This document shows positions 25,944-33,961 of a stretch of 64,000 nucleotides of DNA, piece by piece (position 1 is the first letter of the stretch; every line of letters begins with the position of its first letter). The translations under genes were made by a program, and so were the position numbers. The DNA comes from CAVVYV01 sp963818205 (GTDB lineage Bacteria; Actinomycetota; Thermoleophilia; Solirubrobacterales; 70-9), in NCBI GenBank assembly GCA_963818205.1, contig CAWFRG010000016.1:124001-188000 (forward strand), read 5' to 3'. The notes under the pieces are model-generated. The model saw only the letters and a program-made list of their open reading frames with translations. It had not been told where the DNA came from and did no database searches.

Positions 25944-26210
25944 TCAGGCCCCGCGGGCAACGATCGCGGCCAGGACGCTGATGAAGCCAAGCAGCATGCC
26001 TCCGCCGAGCCGGATCATCGTCTGACGGAGAGCGTCGATCTGCCCGGTCAGCTCGGCGCGGGTGCCGCGGATCTCCTCGCGTAGCTCAACTCGTGTGCCG
26101 CGGATCTCCTCGCGGAGGTCGCGGATGTCCTGATCGACCCGCGCGAAGCCGGTGCGCATCGCCTCGGCGAGGTCGTCAAGTCGCTCGTTGGTCCAGGCAG
26201 CGCGCTCCAT
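25944..26210 (-). CDS. Small coiled-coil protein with C-terminal membrane anchor
   Basis: 88 aa from ATG 26210. NERLDDLAEAMRTGFARVDQ and repeated REEIRGTR(V/A)EL heptads form a coiled coil, followed by one hydrophobic helix (LGGGMLLGFISVLAAIVARG). The EEIRGTR unit occurs twice at protein level and its DNA (GTGCCGCGGATCTCCTCGCG on the plus strand) is duplicated, so the coil grew by tandem duplication. Similar tail-anchored coiled-coil proteins are widespread and without known function. Convergent with the ThDP enzyme. Confidence 0.6.
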   Translation of the reverse strand: MERAAWTNERLDDLAEAMRTGFARVDQDIRDLREEIRGTRVELREEIRGTRAELTGQIDALRQTMIRLGGGMLLGFISVLAAIVARGA

Positions 26211-26436
26211 CGTCAGCACAGAGTAGCCCTGGCGCTGTCGCCCGTTTCGCGCCCTTTGCAACGGAGTGCGCCCTGAGTGCAGGCGTTTTTCCGCACACTG
26301 AGCAACCGCCAGACGAAATCCCGGACGCGGCCGGGATCGGCGCTAGGCTGGGTGGGCAGGATCCGCGAAGGTTCTTCGCCCTCTTCCCTCGCGCGAGTCG
26401 TCCCAGAGGGACCTGAGCGGTGAAAGAAGGGACAGC

Positions 26437-26619
26437 GTGGCCGGATCAGATGGGCTCGAGGAGCCTCGGATTGCGCCCGAGGAGGCTCGGATCGAGCGTG
26501 AAGTGAAGCGAGACCCGAACCGCGGCGACACCCGGATTGCCCGCGCCGCCCGCAGCACCGCGGCCGCCGTACGAGTAGTTCGCGGGCGCCTCGGCCTCTA
26601 TCCGACTCGGCCGAGTTGA
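26437..26619 (+). CDS. Small HTH-like protein, 60 aa (twin of the next gene's C-terminus)
   Basis: GTG start 26437. After a polar start, RIEREVKRDPNRGDTRIARA and ARSTAAAVRVVRGRLGLYPT share a clear pattern with the C-terminal part of the next protein: RDP-x-R-x-D-x-RIA-x4-(S/T)-x3-AVR-x2-R-x-R-L. The predicted two helices and turn look like a DNA-binding unit similar to Hin/RsiG-type short HTH pieces. The stop overlaps an alternative TTG start of the next gene (TTGA). No known family recognised. Confidence 0.55.
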   Translation: MAGSDGLEEPRIAPEEARIEREVKRDPNRGDTRIARAARSTAAAVRVVRGRLGLYPTRPS

Positions 26620-26624
26620 GCGGG

Positions 26625-26972
26625 ATGCCCGAAACCGCCCCCGCGACCGACTGGACCTGCACCCGCTGCGAGATGACCGCGAGCTGGAGCACCGAGTCCG
26701 AGAACACCGACCGGCCGCCGAACTGGGTCGAGGCCGACGGGGAGCTCTTCTGCCTTAGCTGCCGGCGGGAGATCGCCGCCGAAGAGGGCCTCGCCTCCCT
26801 CCCCGAGGATGCCAGCCGCGAGAACCGCCGCCAGGCCCGCTCCGACGCCCGGATCCGATTCGAGATCGAGCGCGATCCCACCCGCGAGGACAACCGGATC
26901 GCCAAGTCCTGTCACACCTCGATCGTCGCCGTCCGCAAGGCGCGGGCCCGGCTCGTGACCAAGAGCCCCTAG
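26625..26972 (+). CDS. Zinc-ribbon plus HTH-like protein, 115 aa
   Basis: ATG 26625 (TTG 26616 also possible). A zinc ribbon opens the protein (WTCTRCEM ... LFCLSCRRE; two CxxC pairs) and the C-terminal half, RIRFEIERDPTREDNRIAKS then HTSIVAVRKARARL, is homologous to the 60-aa neighbour upstream. The layout suggests that the upstream gene encodes the DNA-binding unit alone and this one the unit plus a zinc domain. Likely transcription factor or nucleoid-type protein; role unknown. Confidence 0.6.
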   Translation: MPETAPATDWTCTRCEMTASWSTESENTDRPPNWVEADGELFCLSCRREIAAEEGLASLPEDASRENRRQARSDARIRFEIERDPTREDNRIAKSCHTSIVAVRKARARLVTKSP

Positions 26973-26989
26973 GAGGGGCTGGCCCGTAG

Positions 26990-27907
26990 CTAGATCGCCG
27001 GCTGGGGGTGCGGCCGCCAGAGGCGGTCCACCAGCGCCCAGGTGGCGAAGCAGATCGCCCCGATCGCGGCGGTCACCGTAAGCAGGGCACCGGCCGCGGC
27101 CGCTGCGGCCGCCCCGCCGGTGCCGAGGATCAGCACCGCTGCCGCTGCGCCGAGGCTGGGGCCGACCGGGAAGAGGCCGACCACGGCGAGCCCGATCAGC
27201 AGCGCCATCGAATCGAGCACCGAGGCGTCGACCCCGGTGACGTTGAGGAGCAGCCAGTTGCGAGCGATCTGCACCAGGACCGCGACGATCACCAGAGCGA
27301 TGATCCGGCTGCCGCCGTCGAGCCCGCGCAGCACCGCGAGGCCCTTCCAGAATCCCTCCCGGCGGTCGCGGGCGACCCGCTGAAGGCCGGCGATTACCGA
27401 GACCATGAAGGCGAAGCAGATCAGCGGCACCCACCACGGGACTCCGAGAGGGCCGACCAGGGTGAAGGCGAAGATCGCCGCCAGCGCCGCCTCGATCACC
27501 ACCACCGGGAGCTCGGCGGCGACCAGGACCGAGGCCTTGGGGCTGTCCTTCGGGGCGGTGCGGCGGAGTGCGGCGATCCGCACCGCGAGCCCGAACTGGC
27601 CGTTGAAGATGTTCCCGAGGTAGCCGACGCTCGATGCCCGGTAGAGCCGCCGCCGTCCGCAGCGGCCGCCCGCCGCGTGGATGCAGACGTTCCAGGCCTC
27701 GCTCCGAGCGACCAGCCAGAAGACGTGGAGGGCGACCGCGACCCCGAGGATCCAGAGGGGTGCCGAGCCGAGCGCGGTCACGAACTCGTCGCGGTGGCCG
27801 GCCAGCCCGATCACCAGGGCGGCCGCGACCACCAGGCTCCCCGCCACGGTTACCGCTGTCGAGTGCCCGCCGAGGAACGAACGGACGGCGCTCAGGCGGC
27901 TGGTCAA
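26990..27907 (-). CDS. LPG-synthase-TM-type (UPF0104/AglD-like) membrane protein
   Basis: 305 aa with about eight hydrophobic helices. Family blocks: VFWLVARSEAWNVCIHAAGG, then YRASSVGYLGNIFNGQFGLAVRIAALRR (basic loop between helices), VLVAAELPVVVIEAALAA and LFPVGPSLGAAAAVL. These match the flippase-like domain of lysylphosphatidylglycerol synthases and of UPF0104 proteins in glycan operons; it may move lipids or lipid-linked sugars. The start is TTG 27907, with weak SD. Intact. Divergent from the DEAD helicase. Confidence 0.8.
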   Translation of the reverse strand: MTSRLSAVRSFLGGHSTAVTVAGSLVVAAALVIGLAGHRDEFVTALGSAPLWILGVAVALHVFWLVARSEAWNVCIHAAGGRCGRRRLYRASSVGYLGNIFNGQFGLAVRIAALRRTAPKDSPKASVLVAAELPVVVIEAALAAIFAFTLVGPLGVPWWVPLICFAFMVSVIAGLQRVARDRREGFWKGLAVLRGLDGGSRIIALVIVAVLVQIARNWLLLNVTGVDASVLDSMALLIGLAVVGLFPVGPSLGAAAAVLILGTGGAAAAAAAGALLTVTAAIGAICFATWALVDRLWRPHPQPAI

Positions 27908-28074
27908 CGGGCTCGATTCATGCGGCCAACCGAGCCTACCTGTATTTCAGGCGGTTATTTGCATTCATCCAGCGCAGCGCGGCTTGTCCAGGACGGCCCC
28001 TGCTACCGTGGGTCAGGTCGGGTCGACCAACCGGGTCCCCGAGAGGTTCCGTTTCCTCCCTGCGCTCCGAAAGC

Positions 28075-28104
28075 GCGTTGGCGGTCTCAGGATCTCCCCA
28101 ACGC
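28075..28104 (+). promoter_or_regulatory. Leader hairpin directly before the helicase ribosome-binding site
   Basis: GCGTTGG (28075-28081) pairs with CCAACGC (28098-28104) around a 16-nt loop, ending 4 nt before AAGGAG (28109-28114) of the helicase gene. The 218-bp gap to the divergent gene implies a leader. A hairpin here could tie translation to RNA unwinding by the helicase itself. Confidence 0.45.
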
Positions 28105-28125
28105 ACATAAGGAGTAAGCACACAC

Positions 28126-29404
28126 ATGTCTTCCGAATCATTCGCCGATCTCGGCGTGTCCAGCCCCGTCGTGGGCGCACTCGCCGAGGGCGGCTTCACC
28201 GAGCCCTTCGCGGTTCAGAGGTCTTTGTATCGCGGACGTCCTCGCCGGAGAGGACGTCCTCGTCCAGTCGCCGACCGGGTCGGGCAAGACGCTCGCCTTC
28301 GGGGTGCCGATCGTCGACCGGCTCGACTCAAACGGCCCCCGCCAGGCGGCCCTCGTCCTCGCCCCCACCCGCGAGCTCGCCGAGCAGATCGTCGACGACA
28401 TCCGCCCAATCGCCCACGCCCGGGCGCTGCGGGTAGCGGCCGTCTACGGCGGCGTCGGCTTCCCCGCCCAGGTGAAGCGCGCCCGCAAGGCGCACATCAT
28501 CGTTGCCACCCCGGGCCGGCTCGAGGACCTGATCGAGCGCGGCGACATCTCCCTGAAGCAGGTCCGGATCCTCGTCCTCGATGAGGCCGACCGGATGCTC
28601 GACATGGGCTTCAAGCCCGCCGTCGACCGGATCGTCCGCCAGATGCCGCGGGATCGCCAGACGCTCTTCTTCTCGGCGACCCTCGAGGGAGCGGCCGGCG
28701 ACCTCGCCGCCGCCTACACCCGCAACCCGCGCCGCCACGTCCACAAGCCGAAGGTCGAGAAGCACGCCATGACCGAGCACCGCTTCATCCACCTCAGCCA
28801 CGAGGCGAAGGTCGACGCCCTGGTCGGCGAGCTCCGCCACGCTGAGCGCGGCCGCACCCTGGTCTTCGTCCGCACCAAGCGCGGCGCCGACCGGCTGGTG
28901 AAGAAGCTCGCCGCCCACAAGGTCCGGGCCGTCGCCATGCACGGCAACAAGTCACAGGGCCAGCGCCAGCGCGCCCTCGCCGGCTTCGAGCGCGGCGACC
29001 ACGACACCCTCGTCGCCACCGACGTCGCCTCCCGTGGGATCGACGTCGAGGACATCACCCACGTGATCAACTTCGACGCCCCCGAGGACCGCGACGCCTA
29101 CGTCCACCGAACCGGCCGCACCGGCCGCGCCGGCGCCTCCGGGATCGCCGCCAGCTTCGTCCTCCCGGACCAGCACCGCGAGATGCGGAAAATCGCGACT
29201 GAGCTCGGGCTACACAAGGAGTTCGACTCGGGCCCGGGCTTCGAGCACGCCGCTCGCCAGCACTCCGCCAACGGAGGCGGGAGCGGCAAGAGCTTCAGCG
29301 GCAACGGGCGCGGCAACCGGAAGAGCCGCGGCTCCCGCAACGGCGGCCCGAGGACCTACAGCGCCCGCCCCAAGCGCAACGGCCGGGGCCGGCGTCGCCG
29401 CTAG
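28126..29404 (+). CDS. DEAD-box RNA helicase with RGG-like tail (one frameshift)
   Basis: ATG 28126. Q motif GGFTEPFAVQRSL, then a shift near 28222 (one extra T) into IADVLAGEDVLVQSPTGSGK with motif I, APTRELAEQIVDDI (Ia), VATPGRLEDLI (Ib), VLDEADRMLDMG (II), FFSATLEG (III), VATDVASRGIDVED (V) and HRTGRTGRAG (VI). The C-terminal tail is Gly/Arg/Ser/Asn-rich (NGRGNRKSRGSRNGG), as in RhlE/DeaD-type helicases that aid ribosome assembly and RNA decay. About 425 aa. Its stop shares bases (CTAG) with the convergent BipA gene. Confidence 0.9.
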
Positions 29405-31249
29405 GCCCTGGAAGCCGCGCGCTGGCGGCGCGCGACCTTCACCCGGGCGGTCTGATCGAGGTCGACCTTCCGGAGGCGAACCGCCTCGGGGGTCACCTCG
29501 ACGCACTCGTCCTCCCGGAGGAACTCGAGCGCCTGCTCCAGGGAGAGCCGCTGGGCGGGCACGAGCCGGACGAGCTGGTCGGCTGCTGCGGCGCGGACGT
29601 TCGTCTGGTGCTTCTCCTTGATCGCGTTGACGTCGATGTCCTCGGCCCGCGAGTTCTCGCCGATCACCATCCCCTCGTAGACGTCCTCTCCGGGGCCGAC
29701 GAACAGCGTTCCTCGCTCCTGCAGCCCGAATAGGGCGAAGGCGGCGGTCTTCCCGAGCCGGTCGGCGACCAGCGACCCGGTCGGCCGCGCCCGGAGATCC
29801 CCGACCCACGGCTCCCAGCCCTCGAAGACGTGATGCATGAGCCCGGTCCCGCGGGTCTCGGTCAGGAACTCGGTCCGGAACCCGATCAGGCCCCGCGCCG
29901 GCACCAGGTACTCGAAGCGCACCCAGCCGGTCTGGTGGTTGACCATCTGCTCCATCCGGCCCTTGCGAACCGCGAGCGCCTGGGTGACGACCCCGACGAA
30001 GTCCTCCGGGACGTCGATCGCGAGCCGCTCGACCGGCTCGCAGAGCTTCCCGTCCACCTCGCGGGTCAGCACCCGCGGCTGGCCGGCGGTCAGCTCGAAC
30101 CCCTCGCGCCGCATCATCTCCAGGAGGACGACGAGCTGGAGCTCGCCGCGCCCCTCGACCTCCCAGGTGTCGGGCCGCTCGGTCTCGCGAACCCGGATCG
30201 AGACGTTCCCGACCAGCTCCTGGTCGAGCCGGTCGCGGATCTGCCGCGCGGTCAGCTTGCTCCCGTCCCTGCCCGCCAGCGGCGAGGTGTTGATCCCGAC
30301 CGTGATCGAGAGCGATGGCTCGTCGACCGTGATCACCGGCAGCGGCCGCGGGTCGTCGGGGTCGGCGAGCGTCTCTCCGATCGTCACCTCCGGCAGGCCG
30401 GCGACGGCGATGATCTCGCCCGGGCCGGCCTCCTCGGCCTCCACCCGGTCGAGCGCCTCGGTCACGTAGAGCTCGCTGACCGTCGCCGGCTCGATCTCCC
30501 CGCTGGCCCGGCACCAGGCGATCCGCTGCCCCGAGCGAATCGTTCCGTTCCGGACCCGGCAGAGCGCCAGCCTCCCTACATAAGGGGAGGCGTCGAGGTT
30601 GGTGACGTGCGCCTGCAGCGGGGCGTCGGGGTCGTAGGAGGGCGCCGGGATCCGATCCAGGACCAGGTCGAGGAGGGGGGAGAGGTCGCTGCCCTCGGTT
30701 CCCTCCTCCAGCGACGCCCAGCCGGCGCGGGCGTTGGTGTAGACGATCGGGAAGTCGATCTGGGACTCGTCGGCGTCGAGGTCGATGAAGAGCTCGTAGA
30801 CCTCGTCCACGACCTCTCCGATCCGGGCGTCGGGCCGGTCGACCTTGTTCACCACCAGGATCACCGGCAGCTTCGCCTCGAGCGCCTTCCGGAGCACGAA
30901 CCGGGTCTGCGGCAAGGGCCCCTCCGAGGCGTCGACCAGCAGCAGGCACCCCATCCACCATCGTCAGCCCCCGCTCGACCTCCCCGCCGAAGTCCGCGTG
31001 CCCGGGCGTGTCGATGATGTTCAGCTTCACCTCGCCGTAGCGGACCGCGGTGTTCTTGGCGAGGATCGTGATCCCCTTCTCCCGCTCGAGGTCCATCGAG
31101 TCCAGCACCCGCTCGGCGACGTCCTGACCCGAGCGAAACGCCCCCGACTGCCAGAGCATCGCGTCGACCAGCGTCGTCTTCCCGTGGTCGACGTGGGCGA
31201 CGATCGCGATGTTGCGGATGTCCTCGCGACGGGCCATGGGACGCGGCAT
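29401..31249 (-). CDS. typA: Translational GTPase BipA/TypA (one frameshift)
   Basis: Start ATG 31249 (or 31237). G1 IVAHVDHGKTTLVDAM, G3 NIIDTPGHADFGGEVERGL, G4 VVNKVDRPDARI, and C-terminal domains with YEGMVIGENSRAEDIDVN and IKEKHQTNVRAAA are BipA signatures. BipA is a ribosome-binding GTPase that helps 50S assembly and stress growth. The shift lies just after MVDG at about 30950: removing one C from a CCCC run (plus strand) gives MVDGCLLLVDASEG. As this is a highly conserved core gene, an error is the likely cause. Confidence 0.93.
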
Positions 31250-31408
31250 GGTAGGGAGGTCGCGCGGCAGGGCCGTGCGCCCTGCTCTTCCGCTTTCACG
31301 CGAAGGCAGCAGCCACTCAGCCGTCAGAGCCTTGCAACAGCACAAGCCAGCGTCTAGCCTTGCCCTCGCGGTCTCAACAAATGCCTCGAACGAGCTTCGG
31401 AGGACCGA

Positions 31409-32890
31409 ATGAGCGTCATGACGGAAGTTCCAAGCCAGGCTTTGATCGGGGGGCGCTGGGTCGATGGCAGCGCCGGCACCTTCGAGGTCCGCTCCCCGCA
31501 CTCGCGCGAGGTGGTCAACGTGGTCAGCCGCTGCGACGAGAGCGACGTGGACAAGGCCGTGGCCGCCGCGCGCGCGGCGCAGCCCGACTGGGCGGCGATG
31601 CCGCTGATCGACCGCGTCAAGATCCTGCGGCGGATCAACCAGGTCTTCCTCGAACGCGCTGAGCCGATCGCGCGCATGGTCTCGCTCGAGATCGGCAAGA
31701 CGATCACCGACTCTCGTGAGGAGGTCTACGAGTACGCCGCGCCGTCCTACGAGAAGGCCGGGGCCGAGGTGCTTCGCCATCGCGGCCTGTCCTTTCCGTC
31801 CACGCAGGAGCAGACCAACAACAAGCGCTTGGTCACCACCCACCGGCCGCTGGGTGTGGTCGGCGCGATCACTCCGTACAACTTCCCGACGGACATCTCG
31901 TCGATCGCGCTAGCCCACATCATCGCCGCCGGCAATACGGCGGTATGGAAGCCGTCCGAGTTCTCCCCGACCTGCTGCGCGATGGTCGCGGAGGTGTTCG
32001 ACGAGGCCGGGCTCCCCCCGGGGGTGGTCAACGTCGTCCAGGGCTACGGCGACGTCGGAGCGGCGATCGTCGGTCACGACGACGTCGACGGTGTCTTCTT
32101 CACCGGCTCGACCGCCACCGGCGAGCAGATCGCGACGAGCGCGCCGCTGAAGCCGCAGCTGCTGGAGCTTGGGGGCGACGGCCCCTTCATCATCCTCGCC
32201 GACGCCGACATCGACGCGGCGGTCGAGGGAGCGATGAACGGCTGCTTCTACTACACCGGCCAGGTCTGCACCTCGGCCGAGCGCCTGCTAGTGCATGACG
32301 ACGTCTACGACGAGTTCGTCGCCAAGCTGAGGGGCCGGATGAAGGAGCTGAAGATCGGGGATCCAGCCGACGAGGAGACCGAAATGGGCCCCCTCTGCAA
32401 CGAGGGAACCCTCGGTCGCGTCGTCGAGCATGTGGAGGGCGCGCGCGCCGCTGGAGCCGAGATCGAGCAGTTCGGGCCCGAGGAGGAGCTCTACTACCCG
32501 GCGACGATCCTGACCGGAGTCACCCCCGAGATGCAGATCATGCGCGAGGAGACGTTCGGGCCGGTGGCGCCGATCATGCGCGTCTCGTCGTCCCAGGAAG
32601 CGGTCGAGGTCGCGAAGGAGAGCGGCTTGGGGTTGATCGCTTCACTCTGGACCCGCGATCTCGCCACTGCCTGGCGCGTGGGCGAGGCGCTTCCGCATGG
32701 CTCGGTCAACATCAACGAGACCAGCAACTACTGGGATCAGCTTGCGCCGTTCGGCGGAGCCGGCCGGAGCGGCGTGGGGCGCGAGCTGTCCGAGTGGTTC
32801 CTGGAGCGGTTCACTGAGTCAAAGCTGCTGGTCTTCGAGCTCGGCGACACCGACGTCAAGTACGACCGCCGAGCCGAGGGCGGCTGGTAG
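31409..32890 (+). CDS. NAD(P)-dependent aldehyde dehydrogenase
   Basis: 493 aa, intact. ITPYNFPTDISSIALAHIIA (catalytic Asn), FFTGSTATGEQI, LLELGGDGPFIILADADID (general-base Glu) and FYYTGQVCTSAERLLV (nucleophile Cys), then EETFGPVAPIMRV and PFGGAGRSGVGRE define the ALDH superfamily. It oxidises an aldehyde to an acid with NAD(P)+. ELGGDGP in place of the usual ELGGNAP/KN suggests a lactaldehyde or succinate-semialdehyde-like subgroup, but substrate cannot be read. SD CGGAGG ends about 5 nt before ATG 31409; -10-like TAGCCT at about 31348. Confidence 0.93.
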   Translation: MSVMTEVPSQALIGGRWVDGSAGTFEVRSPHSREVVNVVSRCDESDVDKAVAAARAAQPDWAAMPLIDRVKILRRINQVFLERAEPIARMVSLEIGKTITDSREEVYEYAAPSYEKAGAEVLRHRGLSFPSTQEQTNNKRLVTTHRPLGVVGAITPYNFPTDISSIALAHIIAAGNTAVWKPSEFSPTCCAMVAEVFDEAGLPPGVVNVVQGYGDVGAAIVGHDDVDGVFFTGSTATGEQIATSAPLKPQLLELGGDGPFIILADADIDAAVEGAMNGCFYYTGQVCTSAERLLVHDDVYDEFVAKLRGRMKELKIGDPADEETEMGPLCNEGTLGRVVEHVEGARAAGAEIEQFGPEEELYYPATILTGVTPEMQIMREETFGPVAPIMRVSSSQEAVEVAKESGLGLIASLWTRDLATAWRVGEALPHGSVNINETSNYWDQLAPFGGAGRSGVGRELSEWFLERFTESKLLVFELGDTDVKYDRRAEGGW

Positions 32891-32901
32891 CCGGGACTTC
32901 C

Positions 32902-33045
32902 CCGGAAGGCCACGCCCGCGACCACCCGCTGCGCGCCGAGACCCTCGACGCGATCGCGGTGGGCCAGGACCTCCTCGCGGGCGCGCCCGGAGTCCCAGCC
33001 GCACGGCATCGCAACCACGACCTCGGCTCCCGCCGCCTCCAAGCT
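32902..33045 (-). pseudogene. Fragment of a BtuF-like (cobalamin/ferri-siderophore) binding protein
   Basis: About 48 codons read LEAAGAEVVVAMPCGWDSGR and AREEVLAHRDRVEGLGAQRV, VVAGVAF, the block that in BtuF-type binding proteins reads (E)VIVAMPCGFD...V.AVDA. Nothing before or after matches the family, and there is no start or signal peptide, so it is a remnant. The rest of the 340-bp gap 32891-33230 shows no gene I can support; another short open stretch upstream (minus strand, about 33150-33225, ENNVFNASVPLAAALRETEH) ends in a stop and may be a second remnant. Confidence 0.4.
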
Positions 33046-33230
33046 CCTCCCAGCTCGCGGTGCGCGACTTGGCGCCCGGGGCGCCGATCGCGTCCGCGAC
33101 GCGCGCTGGCGCTCGCTGCTGCTATGCGCGACGAGGAGCACTGCCGCCTCTCAGTGCTCGGTTTCGCGCAAAGCGGCAGCGAGCGGGACCGACGCGTTGA
33201 ACACGTTGTTCTCGTCGCCGCCGCCTGATG

Positions 33231-33647
33231 CTAGCTCCCGGCTGGAGCCATGCCGAGCTGCTCCATCAGCGCGGCCGAGTCGATCACGCCCCAGTGCTCG
33301 GCGGCCTGGTCATTCTCGAACCGGACGAAGTCGTAGTTCGAGACCTCGACCTTCTTGCCGCTGCCCGGGATTCCCATGAAGTCGCCCTCGTGGGTTCCGC
33401 GCATGGTCGAGCGAACCGCGAGTCGGTCGCCCTCGACGATCAGGTCGTCGGCGGTCACCTGCATGTCGGGGAACGCCGCTCGGATCTGGGCGACGAAGTC
33501 CTTCAGACCGGCGAGATCGGCGGTGGTTCCGGGGAGTGGATCGTGGTCGAGGAAGTCCGGCGCGCAGAGCTCGTCTATCACCTCCGTCTTGCCCTCGCTC
33601 ATCACCTCGCTGTACCAGCGCTGTGCCATTTCCTTGTAGTCGGCCAT
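33231..33647 (-). CDS. SnoaL-like ester-cyclase-family protein
   Basis: 138 aa from ATG 33647, with GGAGGT 7 nt upstream. QRWYSEVMSEGKTEVIDELC, APDFLDHDPLPGTTADLAGL, FPDMQVTADDLIVEGDRLAV and RSTMRGTHEGDFMGIPGSGK are the SnoaL/ester cyclase pattern (NTF2 fold). Such proteins are small cytosolic enzymes or binding proteins for hydrophobic small molecules. Intact and alone. Confidence 0.85.
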   Translation of the reverse strand: MADYKEMAQRWYSEVMSEGKTEVIDELCAPDFLDHDPLPGTTADLAGLKDFVAQIRAAFPDMQVTADDLIVEGDRLAVRSTMRGTHEGDFMGIPGSGKKVEVSNYDFVRFENDQAAEHWGVIDSAALMEQLGMAPAGS

Positions 33648-33883
33648 CTTCGATACCTCCAGGTGGAGTGGACGCCTTCGCTGTCTGTACGACCCTAACT
33701 CCCGCCGGCAGCTCCGTGTGTGAGCAAATCCGTAGTCGCGCTTACCTCGGCTAGCGGGACTCCACCCCGGACCAGCGGGCTCCTCGCCACCCGCACGGCG
33801 AGTACGGGTCGCGCCCAACAGTCGCTACTGCCTTCGCGTGCGGGGAGCACCTGGCGCGGACCGGGTCCGGGCCGTGCGTCGCG

Positions 33884-33930
33884 CCTCCTATGCGCGAGGA
33901 GGAGTCGCGGTTCGAGTCCCTCCTCCGGCA
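33884..33930 (+). other. tRNA-like 3' remnant in a 314-bp gene-free stretch
   Basis: A hairpin CCTCCT-N7-AGGAGG (33884-33902) is followed by GGTTCGAGTCCCTCCTCCGGCA-like text (33909-33930), which matches the 3' end of the tRNA-Leu at 17430-17451 in 20 of 22 positions, including the T loop and acceptor 3' strand. No 5' half is found. It looks like a tRNA tail left by duplication or integration. The rest of the gap 33648-33961 contains nothing I can call. Confidence 0.45.
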
Positions 33931-33961
33931 TCGGAGAGAAAGCCCCGCTCAGGCCGCGTTC

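Noticed and set aside
29210..31843. 877-codon minus-strand frame that looks like a BipA with long extensions
   Set aside because: Only the part from the start at 31249 to the frameshift is BipA; the rest is out-of-frame text of bipA and the antisense of neighbours.
17452..33883. Integrative element between the tRNA-Leu gene and its repeated tail
   Set aside because: No integrase, phage or plasmid gene lies inside, and the segment holds core genes (typA, DEAD helicase, aldehyde dehydrogenase). Kept only as a low-weight observation.
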